Assembly (NCBI GenBank): GCA_016706865.1
Contig: JADJIS010000002.1
Span: 310,001 to 374,000 of the forward strand
Direction: 5' to 3'
Length of the DNA: 64,000 bases
From: Bacteroidota bacterium
Lineage (GTDB): Bacteria; Bacteroidota; Bacteroidia; Chitinophagales; BACL12
Shown here: one piece after another, positions 45,644 through 52,395 of the stretch
How positions within the stretch are numbered: position 1 is the first letter of the stretch
Layout of the letters: every line of letters begins with the position of its first letter
Made by a program: the position numbers and the translations under genes
Notes under the pieces: model-generated
Seen by the model: only the letters and a program-made list of their open reading frames with translations
The model's database searches: none
What the model was told of the DNA's origin: nothing

Positions 45644-45703
45644 TTAAATGTAAGTTTTATTACTTTAAATGTAAGTAGTTGCCTGAGCCCCAAAATATCT
45701 TTG
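45644..45703 (+). promoter_or_regulatory. AraC-type direct-repeat operator and -7 box
   Basis: TTAAATGTAAGT occurs exactly twice, at 45644-45655 and 45665-45676, with 21 bp from start to start (two helical turns). The second copy ends 19 bases before the -7 box TATCTTTG (45696-45703) and occupies the -33 position; no TTTG box is present. This is the classical layout of an AraC-activated promoter. Start codon at 45728. Confidence 0.7.
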
Positions 45704-45727
45704 CAGTGTAAATACATCGTAATCGAG

Positions 45728-45952
45728 ATGACCATAACAATATTTATAACAAATGTAGTAAAAAAGAGAGATTCCAATTTTTTAGTAAAGGAATTAAGGA
45801 GGATCATTCCCAATGCAAAGATCAACTTTGATCTGGATGATTGCGATAGGATATTGAGAATAGAAAGTCTGACTCAACCTATTGAAACAACCGAAGATGT
45901 GATCTCTTGTTTACATAGCAATGGATTTAACTGTAAATTATTAACTGATTAA
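45728..45952 (+). CDS. Small HMA-fold-like protein lacking the metal cysteines
   Basis: 74 residues from ATG 45728; a longer frame from 45701 starts inside the promoter and is rejected. The pattern MTITIFITNVV ... LVKELRRIIPNAKINFDLDDCDRILRIES ... VISCLHSNGFNCKLL follows the beta-alpha-beta-beta-alpha-beta order of heavy-metal-associated domains, but the CxxC loop is absent. Similar short proteins are common in Bacteroidota; their ligands are not known. It is followed after 11 bases by a DUF2807 gene, and the pair is probably switched on by the divergent AraC protein. Confidence 0.65.
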   Translation: MTITIFITNVVKKRDSNFLVKELRRIIPNAKINFDLDDCDRILRIESLTQPIETTEDVISCLHSNGFNCKLLTD

Positions 45953-45963
45953 AATATAATAAG

Positions 45964-46659
45964 ATGGCAAAATTTAAAAATTTAAGACAATTGATCAGCG
46001 TGCAAGGCAATGGCAAGATCATAACTAAAGAATTTACTGTGAGTTCGTTTTTGCGTTTGCATTTGAGCATTAGCAAGGAAATTGAAATTCATCAATCTAA
46101 CGAAGAAAAAGTAGTAATTGAGGTGGATAAAAATTTAGCGGACCATATTGAAATCACAAATTTTGGTAAAACGCTTTATATCAATACCGAAACCGGAATT
46201 TTTAAAAAGCCAATATACACGGTGTGTAAAGTAAAAGTGTATTACAGACAATTGACGGTATTAAATCTGGCAAATGAAAAATCGGATCTTGATTGCAAAC
46301 AATTACTTGATCTGCCAAATGATGTGGAAATATATATTCAAAGCATTGGCAATACGCATTTACGCATTAACGCTCCCAACATCAAAATTAAAACGCAATG
46401 TGTTGGAGATGTTACGCTGGAAGGTAAATGCCATACGTTGGATATTAAACACGAAAGTGAAGGCAATCTATTTTCAAAAGATCTCATTGCCGATGAAGTC
46501 GTTCTCAAAAACCGGGGCGCCGGAGATATTAATGTATTTGCAAAAGATAGCATTTCCATCAGACATATGGGTGCAGGAAACATTTTTTATTATGGTTCAG
46601 CCGTTTTGAAAGATGTTAAACATTATGGGGACGGGTTGGTGCAGCATAAGGAGGGTTGA
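45964..46659 (+). CDS. DUF2807 (GIN domain) beta-helix protein
   Basis: 231 residues, mostly short repeating strands (VEIYIQSIGNTHLRINAPN, IKIKTQCVGDVTLEGKCHT, VVLKNRGAGDINVFAKDSI, IRHMGAGNIFYYGSA), the right-handed beta-helix of DUF2807/GIN domains. Unlike most family members it has no signal peptide or lipobox (begins MAKFKNLRQLISVQGNG), so it should remain in the cytosol unless exported by another route. It lies 11 bases after the HMA-like gene in a probable AraC-controlled operon. Function unknown. Confidence 0.75.
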   Translation: MAKFKNLRQLISVQGNGKIITKEFTVSSFLRLHLSISKEIEIHQSNEEKVVIEVDKNLADHIEITNFGKTLYINTETGIFKKPIYTVCKVKVYYRQLTVLNLANEKSDLDCKQLLDLPNDVEIYIQSIGNTHLRINAPNIKIKTQCVGDVTLEGKCHTLDIKHESEGNLFSKDLIADEVVLKNRGAGDINVFAKDSISIRHMGAGNIFYYGSAVLKDVKHYGDGLVQHKEG

Positions 46660-46733
46660 ATACATACTTTTTAAAGTTTCTATTTTTGGAAACATTTAAT
46701 ATCTTTACATAGTTCCGCAACAAAAGAATTAAA

Positions 46734-47063
46734 ATGGCAAAGAAAGAAATCAAATCCTATTCACTCTCAGAAATGAAGGATAATCATATTGGCAAAGTAG
46801 GAACCAAAGAAAGGGATCTGTATGAATATGAACTTCAAATGGATTTGTTGGGTAGGATGATCAGAACTGCCAGATTGGAGAGAAAGCTAACTCAGGAACA
46901 ATTAGGTGAATTAATTGGAGTGCAAAAATCACAAATTTCAAAACTTGAAAGTAGTGCTAATAGTGCAACAATTGACACGATCATTAAAGTGTTTAAAGCA
47001 CTGAAAGCAGAAATACATTTTAATGTAAAACTGGAAAAAGAGTATTTGAAGATTGGGATTTAG
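46734..47063 (+). CDS. XRE family helix-turn-helix regulator
   Basis: 109 residues. ARLERKLTQEQLGELIGVQKSQISKLES, then SATIDTIIKVFKALKAEIHFNV, is a standard XRE/HigA-like helix-turn-helix and dimerisation helix. The N-terminus (AKKEIKSYSLSEMKDNHIGKVGTKERDLYEYEL) is like that of HigA-type antitoxins, but there is no HigB/RelE-type toxin gene beside it, so it is an orphan regulator or a relic of a toxin-antitoxin pair. A truncated second copy lies at 48203-48459 on the other side of a transposase. It ends in TAG. Confidence 0.8.
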   Translation: MAKKEIKSYSLSEMKDNHIGKVGTKERDLYEYELQMDLLGRMIRTARLERKLTQEQLGELIGVQKSQISKLESSANSATIDTIIKVFKALKAEIHFNVKLEKEYLKIGI

Positions 47064-47188
47064 GCGAAATTGGATGCTTTTACTAAATTAATAATTCACC
47101 TGGCCTTTGTGTTGGGACACCCGAGTCTATTAATTCAATTCTAGAAACTGTGCCTATTTGCTCGGAGTATTAAGGATAACCAAACGAA

Positions 47189-47319
47189 AGTACTGCAGGC
47201 TCGATATATAGGTAACATCGAAATCAAAAGAGGGTTTAGTGCTGTAGGCACGGTATATCGGTAACATCGAACACTAAAGAGAATCCTAGTGCTGTAGGCA
47301 CGACATATAAAAAGACATC
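47189..47319. repeat. Three about-50-bp REP-like units left of the Y1 transposase
   Basis: Units start at 47189, 47238 and 47288, each with AGTxCTGxAGGCxCG, then a TATATCGGTAACATCGAA-type segment and an AAAGAG-rich linker; the third is truncated. The core GTGC-TGTAG-GCAC is a small hairpin. Similar sequence occurs in inverse orientation on the other side of the transposase (47968-48032). They differ entirely from the GTGGTTGGTG family at 22776. Confidence 0.75.
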
Positions 47320-47363
47320 ATGGCATAGATAATTTATAAACCTATCATAAAATTTCTTAGGGA

Positions 47364-47825
47364 CTAAATCAATCCCTTAAAAATATATTCTTCCTTATAT
47401 TCAATTTCAAATTCAGTTAATAAATTTCTATACTCAGTTAAAAATGATTCCTTTTGATGATGTTGTTTTTGATTCTGAATATACTTGATGAGGTTTGGCA
47501 CCTGAGATTTTGCATAAGAAAATCCCCCATAACCTCCTTGCCATTCAAATCGTGATTTTGTTAGTTTTTTGTCATTTATCCATTTCGAACTTCCGGATTT
47601 CACGTCTTGCATGAAATCAGCACTTGATTGTGTAGTATGGAATCCAATAAGTAAATGTAAATGATCAGGCATGCCATTTATACATAACATTTTATGTTTA
47701 TTGTTTTGTACAATACCCGTTATGTATTTGTACAATTCCACTTCCCATTCAGGATGGATTACGGCTGCCCGATATTTCGGCGCAAAAACATATTGATGAT
47801 GAAATTGGGTGTATGTGTTTGACAT
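47364..47825 (-). CDS. IS200-like Y1 (HUH) transposase
   Basis: 153 residues, complete. NGMPDHLHLLIGFH holds the HUH motif (H55-L-H57), and FSYAKSQVPNLIKYIQNQKQHH holds the probable catalytic Y115; the end FEIEYKEEYIFKGLI is the usual C-terminus of this Bacteroidota group. It nicks single-stranded DNA at hairpins and forms a 5-prime phosphotyrosine link. No tnpB/IscB gene accompanies it. REP-like units lie on both sides in inverted orientation. It is inserted between two copies of an XRE gene. Stop codon TAG. Confidence 0.9.
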   Translation of the reverse strand: MSNTYTQFHHQYVFAPKYRAAVIHPEWEVELYKYITGIVQNNKHKMLCINGMPDHLHLLIGFHTTQSSADFMQDVKSGSSKWINDKKLTKSRFEWQGGYGGFSYAKSQVPNLIKYIQNQKQHHQKESFLTEYRNLLTEFEIEYKEEYIFKGLI

Positions 47826-47967
47826 TGTTTTTAAGGTTTAAAAGTGAATTAAAGGATTATGGTCGACTAAGGTAAGATTTTTTTAAAAATTTTGTTGTCA
47901 GAACCTTAGAGAGTAAATCTCAGTTGGCCTTGATATTTTCTTACGCCATTAAGCTTCTTTATATGTC

Positions 47968-48032
47968 ATCCCTACGGGATTTCGGAATTCTGGCATTTCA
48001 CGGTGTTACCGATATTTCGTCCCTAACGGGAC
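47968..48032. repeat. Inverted REP-like units right of the Y1 transposase
   Basis: ATCCC-TAC-GGGAT (47968-47980) and GTCCC-TAAC-GGGAC (48019-48032) are small hairpins. The segment between and around them (CGGTGTTACCGATATTTCGT at 48001, TTTATATGTC at 47959) is the reverse complement of the left-hand units ATATCGGTAACA and GACATATAAA. The gene-free stretch 47826-48202 is this repeat plus AT-rich flanks. Confidence 0.75.
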
Positions 48033-48202
48033 TGGGTTTTCTATCTATGAGCAATAACTGGTCTAATCCATAAATACGTAATTTGTGTTATAGGTTTACC
48101 CCCTAAAACCCAATAGAGACACCCACATAAATTTTTAGAGATATAACATTGATAATGCGCGTAGTGATTTTTTCAGAAAATTAAAGAGTAACCGCCCAAG
48201 AC

Positions 48203-48459
48203 AAGAAAGGGATCTGTATGAATATGAACTTCAAATGGATGTGTTGGGCAGAATGATTAGAACAGTCAGGTTGGAGAGAAAGATAACACAGGAACAATTA
48301 GGTAAGTTCATTGGAGTGCAAAAATCTCAAATTTCAAAATTGGAAAGTAGTACTAACAGTGCAACAATTGATACGATCATAAAAGTGTTTAAAGCACTGA
48401 AAGCAGAAATACATTTTAACATAAAACTTGAAAAAGAGTATTTGCAAATTGCGATATGA
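48203..48459 (+). pseudogene. 5-prime-truncated duplicate of the XRE regulator gene
   Basis: From 48203 the DNA matches the XRE gene at 46734 starting within the codons for KERDLYEYEL; the first 25 or so codons are missing and the upstream bases are unrelated. The frame is open to TGA 48457-48459. The first ATG (48235) would give 74 residues that still contain the whole helix-turn-helix (LERKITQEQLGKFIGVQKSQ), about 10 changes from copy one over 85 residues. It may be a dead fragment or a short competing DNA-binding protein. Loss of the N-terminus at the edge of the transposase repeats suggests involvement of that element in the duplication. Confidence 0.7.
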
Positions 48460-48516
48460 TGCAAATTACCTTCCCATATTTAAACTACTAATTTTCGACA
48501 GAACCATTCAAGTCCC

Positions 48517-49257
48517 TTAATCATCGTACTCAACGATCTGCTCAAATTGATACTTCTTTTTATCATAACTTAATCTCAACAAAATAGTCATAACCCCAAT
48601 TCGCCGTTTTCCATTATAATTTGCCGGCATAATAAATGGCAACTCAGAGAACATATTTGCTATTATTTTAGAAAATTTCTTACTAACAGTTCCATAATAT
48701 ATAACACTATCTATTTTACCTTCCGTATTGATCAACAAATCAATTTTCAATGAATCTTTCAAGTTTAACTGACGCATAATTTGTTTTGAGTCCAGATCAA
48801 AATGTTGTTCGCACCATCTTTTAAAATTTTTAGCGCCACCCGGAAATTCAATATCCTGATATACAAACTCATAATTTCTTTTTTCTCCCTGTTTTGGAGG
48901 CAATGGTTTATAAGCATATTTACCTGTTAAAATTAACATCTGATAGGTAAAAAAATAAGTAAAATAGTAATTGGAATCAGGAGTTTCAATATAGAATGAT
49001 TTGGGGTCTGCCTGGTAAGGGAATTTCCAATTACCAACAATGTTTTCATCATCTGAATTAAATGAAAAGGTTTGACCGGAATCGATTTTTATTACTTTCG
49101 AAAATTCAATAGTAGAATCTCTTTTACAATATATTGTACTGTTATCCGCCCAACTATCAGCAGTATACCATTTGCCTTGAATGGATTGAGCAAAAGTAAA
49201 AGAATTTGTTATTAATAAAATAACAACAATAATTAAAGTTCTAACTGTAGTTACCAA
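48517..49257 (-). CDS. Secreted protein with TonB-C-like end, unknown function
   Basis: 246 residues. The only upstream start giving a signal peptide (VRTLIIVVILLITNSFTFAQ) is TTG at 49257, which overlaps the end of the E1 gene by 7 bases; no ATG is available. The middle is a small lipocalin-like segment (QGKWYTADSWADN ... GNWKFPYQ). The C-terminal 90 residues (IEFPGGAKNFKRWCEQHF, LKIDLLINTEGKIDSVIYYG) resemble the TonB C-terminal domain found on many Bacteroidota periplasmic proteins. Translational coupling to the E1 gene is likely, but a functional link to it is not obvious. Confidence 0.65.
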   Translation of the reverse strand: MVTTVRTLIIVVILLITNSFTFAQSIQGKWYTADSWADNSTIYCKRDSTIEFSKVIKIDSGQTFSFNSDDENIVGNWKFPYQADPKSFYIETPDSNYYFTYFFTYQMLILTGKYAYKPLPPKQGEKRNYEFVYQDIEFPGGAKNFKRWCEQHFDLDSKQIMRQLNLKDSLKIDLLINTEGKIDSVIYYGTVSKKFSKIIANMFSELPFIMPANYNGKRRIGVMTILLRLSYDKKKYQFEQIVEYDD

Positions 49258-51260
49258 TTTAATAGCCCATTTAAAATCCCCTCAAACCTCTTACTCGCCA
49301 AAAAATTTCCCTCCAACTCCAAACTAAACGGCACCGGAGTATCTAAACTCGCACAACGTTTTACAGGAGCATCTAAATTATTAAATAAGTGTTCTGAGAT
49401 ATAAGCGGCAATTTCTGCTCCTACACCACCTAGTAAAGTATCTTCGTGTAAAATTAACACTTTGCCTGTTTTTTTGACTGTGGTATTTATGGCATCGTAA
49501 TCGAGTGGTAATAAGGTGCGCAGATCTAAAATATCGGCATCGATTTTATTTTTTTCGCAATAATTTTTTGCCCATATCACCCCCATACCATAAGTGATGA
49601 TTGAAATATCATTTCCTGTATTTACGAGATTTGCTTTACCAATTTCAATGGTATAATAATCGTCGGGAATATCGTCTGTTAAACTTCTGTATAATCCTTT
49701 GTGCTCAAAAAACATGATGGGATTCGGATCATCAATGGATGCCAATAATAATCCTTTGGCATCATAAACGGAACTCGGGTATACAACTTTTAATCCCGGA
49801 GTGTGAAAAAACCAGGCTTCGTTGCTCTGACTGTGAAATGGTCCTGCACCTACACCTGCACCGGTTGGCATACGCACTACACAATCTACATTTTGTCCCC
49901 AGCGATAATACATCTTCGCCATGTTATTTATTATCGGATTAAATCCGCTGGTAACAAAATCGGCGAATTGCATTTCGATAACCGACTTCATTTTTTTAAT
50001 ACTCAATCCACAACCCGCTCCCAAAATTGCACTTTCACAAATTGGAGTATTTCTTATTCGTTCTTTGCCAAATTCCTGCACAAATCCTTCAGTAACTTTA
50101 AATGCGCCACCATATTCCGCAATATCCTGACCCATTATAATTAATTCAGGATATTTTTTTAATGCCAATTGCAAAGCATCGCTTATTGCATTAATAAATT
50201 TTTTATTCGACCTCTTATTTACATCCCCCGAAATTATTTTTTGTGTAGTCGGTGCATACACATCATTTATTTCTTCTTCCGTGTTTGGAATAATATCAGG
50301 TTCAGTAAATGCAATTACCAGAGCATCTTCTATTTCTTTTTTTATTTCCTGACGGAATAAGATATTTGATTCTTCAGATAAAATCCCTTGTTCGCGCAAC
50401 CACATTTCATAATTTACAACGGGATCTTTTTTCCCCCATTCTTCAAAATATTCTGAAGGAACATATTTAACTCCACTCGCTTCTTCGTGTCCGCGCATAC
50501 GGAAGGTCATACATTCGAGTAATACCGGTTTTTGTTCATGGATACAATAATTTCTGCACTCATTTAATGTGTTTACCATTTCGAGAATATTATTTCCGTC
50601 GACAGTAAGTGCTTTCATCCCGTAACCAATTCCTTTATCTGCAATTTTTTCGCATTTAAATTGTTCATTAATAGGAGTGGATAATCCGTAACCATTATTT
50701 TCCACAATAAATATTACGGGTAATCCCCAAACAGCAGCAACATTTAATGCTTCATGAAAATCGCCTTCACTTGTTGCACCTTCCCCGGTAAAAACTACAG
50801 TTACTTTATTTTCTTTTTTTAATTTACATGCAAGCGCGATTCCATCAGCAACTGCTAATTGCGGACCGAGGTGCGAAATCATCCCAACAATATGAAATTC
50901 ATTTGTCCCGAAGTGAAAACTGCGTTCTCTGCCTTTGGAAAATCCGCTTTTTTTGCCCTGCCATTGATTAAATAATTTAAGAAATGGAATATCCCTTCCG
51001 GTAAATACTCCGAGATTGCGGTGCATGGGTAAAATGTATTCGTCCTTATCCAACACAAAAGGAACAGCACATGCAATTGCTTCCTGACCAATTCCACTGA
51101 ACCATTTGCTCACTTTTCCCTGACGCAAAAGGTTTAACATTTTTTCCTCTATCATTCTCGGTTTGAGAATGCGTTTATAAAGATCGAGCAACTGCTCATT
51201 GCTGAGGTATTTTCTATCGTATTGAATAATGCGCTGAAATCCGCTGTTAACCATATCCAT
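49251..51260 (-). CDS. 2-oxoacid dehydrogenase E1, fused alpha and beta subunits
   Basis: 669 residues. The alpha part (about 20-345) has IGQEAIACAVPFVL, YILPMHRNLG and the thiamine-diphosphate motif GEGATSEGDFHEAL ending at N188-N189. The beta part (353-669) has IIMGQDIAEYGGAFKVTEG, ICESAILGAGCGLS and RMPTGAGVGAGPFHSQSNE. The fused form is common in Bacteroidota and decarboxylates branched-chain 2-oxoacids (or pyruvate) for an E2/E3 complex encoded elsewhere; products feed branched fatty-acid synthesis. Substrate class is inferred, not shown. Its -7 box ends four bases before ATG 51260, predicting a leaderless mRNA. Confidence 0.9.
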   Translation of the reverse strand: MDMVNSGFQRIIQYDRKYLSNEQLLDLYKRILKPRMIEEKMLNLLRQGKVSKWFSGIGQEAIACAVPFVLDKDEYILPMHRNLGVFTGRDIPFLKLFNQWQGKKSGFSKGRERSFHFGTNEFHIVGMISHLGPQLAVADGIALACKLKKENKVTVVFTGEGATSEGDFHEALNVAAVWGLPVIFIVENNGYGLSTPINEQFKCEKIADKGIGYGMKALTVDGNNILEMVNTLNECRNYCIHEQKPVLLECMTFRMRGHEEASGVKYVPSEYFEEWGKKDPVVNYEMWLREQGILSEESNILFRQEIKKEIEDALVIAFTEPDIIPNTEEEINDVYAPTTQKIISGDVNKRSNKKFINAISDALQLALKKYPELIIMGQDIAEYGGAFKVTEGFVQEFGKERIRNTPICESAILGAGCGLSIKKMKSVIEMQFADFVTSGFNPIINNMAKMYYRWGQNVDCVVRMPTGAGVGAGPFHSQSNEAWFFHTPGLKVVYPSSVYDAKGLLLASIDDPNPIMFFEHKGLYRSLTDDIPDDYYTIEIGKANLVNTGNDISIITYGMGVIWAKNYCEKNKIDADILDLRTLLPLDYDAINTTVKKTGKVLILHEDTLLGGVGAEIAAYISEHLFNNLDAPVKRCASLDTPVPFSLELEGNFLASKRFEGILNGLLNW

Positions 51261-51264
51261 GCTG

Positions 51265-51272
51265 CAAAGTTA
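51265..51272 (-). promoter_or_regulatory. -7 promoter box of the E1 gene
   Basis: On the minus strand TAACTTTG ends four bases (CAGC) before ATG 51260. No -33 box is seen; upstream is the purine-rich repeat. Confidence 0.55.
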
Positions 51273-51275
51273 CGG

Positions 51276-51790
51276 GAAAGGAGAGAGGAGAGAGGAGAAA
51301 GGAGTTTAAATTTCTGGCGAAATTTTGGTGTATGCCCTTAGTGAGACCCTCGCTGGGAGCGAGAGCCTCACTGACCCCGCATTTTCGTAAATCCCGCCGT
51401 TTGTTTTCCTGATACCTTCTACCTGAATCCCGATTCGCGCGCAGCGCTGTCCTTTGTCAAGTACCGTTAGTGAGACCCTAACTGGGAGCGAGAGCCTCAC
51501 TGACACCGCATTTTTGCAAATCACACCATTTTGTTTTCCTGATACTTGATTCCTGATACCCGATACGCGCGCAGCGCCAGTCCTATGTCCTGTGTCCTTT
51601 TTCAGGTACCTTTAGTGAGACCCTCGCTGGGAGCGAGAGCCTCACTGACACCGCATTATTGCAAATCACACCATTTTGTTTTCCTGATACTTGATTCCTG
51701 ATACCCGATACGCGCGAGCGCCAGTCCCATGTCCACTTTCCCATGTCCTATATCAAGTCCTATGTCCTACGTCCTGTGTCATATGTCGTA
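51276..51790. repeat. Dense block of palindromic and pyrimidine-rich repeats
   Basis: The gene-free stretch 51261-51845 is almost entirely repeats. It holds a GGAGA-rich run with GGAGTTTAAATTTC / TGGCGAAATTTT (51301-51326) and three GTGAG-family hairpins at 51340-51372, 51469-51501 and 51614-51646. Each hairpin is followed by TTTGTTTTCCTGATAC and CGATxCGCGCGCAGCG-type sequence, giving a period of about 130-145 bases. It ends in a CCTATGTCC-type tract. The open frame across it on the minus strand is an artefact of the repeats. Confidence 0.75.
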
Positions 51791-51791
51791 C

Positions 51792-51822
51792 AAAAAGGGG
51801 CTGCCCTCCTCAAGCAACCCCT
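51792..51822 (-). terminator. Terminator of the small minus-strand gene
   Basis: Read on the minus strand, AGGGGTTG pairs with CAGCCCCT (one G-U-type mismatch) across a short GC-rich loop and is followed by five T. It lies 24 bases past the stop codon. Confidence 0.7.
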
Positions 51823-51845
51823 GCACTATACAAGTATGAAAAAAG

Positions 51846-52142
51846 TTATTGAATGGAATACTGAACTGCGGCAATGGGTGAAGTGAGATTTAACTCATTG
51901 CCCTCCATATCTACGGCATTTACTAAAATCGATTGTAGTTCGGTACTGGAGGTAAAGGTAATAAATCCGTTTTCAAAATATTGAAATTCGGGTTTGTGGG
52001 AACCTGCATTCCAACTGCATATTGCAACCATTTTCTGCCCCTTAAAAAAGGAAATGGACTGAATATAAGCCACCGGAAAAGTCATGGCAATTCCTGTTAC
52101 TATTCTGGCAATGGCGTGGTCGATATTTTTTATGTGAAACAT
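51846..52142 (-). CDS. Small protein of unknown function
   Basis: 98 residues from ATG 52142; the longer frame begins at a TTG (52196) and has no better N-terminus. The sequence (KNIDHAIARIVTGIAMTFPV, SISFFKGQKMVAICSWNAG, EFQYFENGFITFTSSTEL, ILVNAVDMEGNELNL) is strand-rich and has no signal peptide. I do not recognise it. It has its own terminator, which supports it being a real transcript. The 253 bases upstream to the PIF1 gene hold no other gene; CGTCGTAT at 52146 and ATACGACG at 52273 form distant inverted arms. Confidence 0.5.
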   Translation of the reverse strand: MFHIKNIDHAIARIVTGIAMTFPVAYIQSISFFKGQKMVAICSWNAGSHKPEFQYFENGFITFTSSTELQSILVNAVDMEGNELNLTSPIAAVQYSIQ

Positions 52143-52395
52143 GTGCGTCGTATTAAGTGTAAAAATGCTGCCGACTAAAAAACTTATCAAATACAAAAAA
52201 GATGCTGTATCAAGCTTCCCTTTGTATGCTAAAATGCTCTTATTGTCAGCGTTTTATCATTATTTACCTGATATACGACGTTTTTGGGGTTTTGATTTGT
52301 TTTATCTCATACAAAAATTGTTAAATATCGAAAACAGGAGTTGGGAGATGGGAATTTTAGTTCCATTTACTTTCATAGTAATTAGAATTAAGTGC

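Noticed and set aside
45701..45727. Upstream start for the HMA-like gene
   Set aside because: The TTG lies inside the -7 promoter box, so it cannot be on the transcript.
46734..47063. Toxin-antitoxin system
   Set aside because: The protein resembles HigA-type antitoxins but no toxin-sized frame lies beside it on either strand.
47189..47319. Three about-50-bp direct repeats as a CRISPR array
   Set aside because: The units are imperfect, the third is truncated, there are no unique spacers of constant length and no cas genes; reverse-complement copies flank the other side of the transposase.
51306..51524. Minus-strand coding frame within the repeat block
   Set aside because: It is built from two copies of the GTGAG hairpin unit and has no independent coding character.
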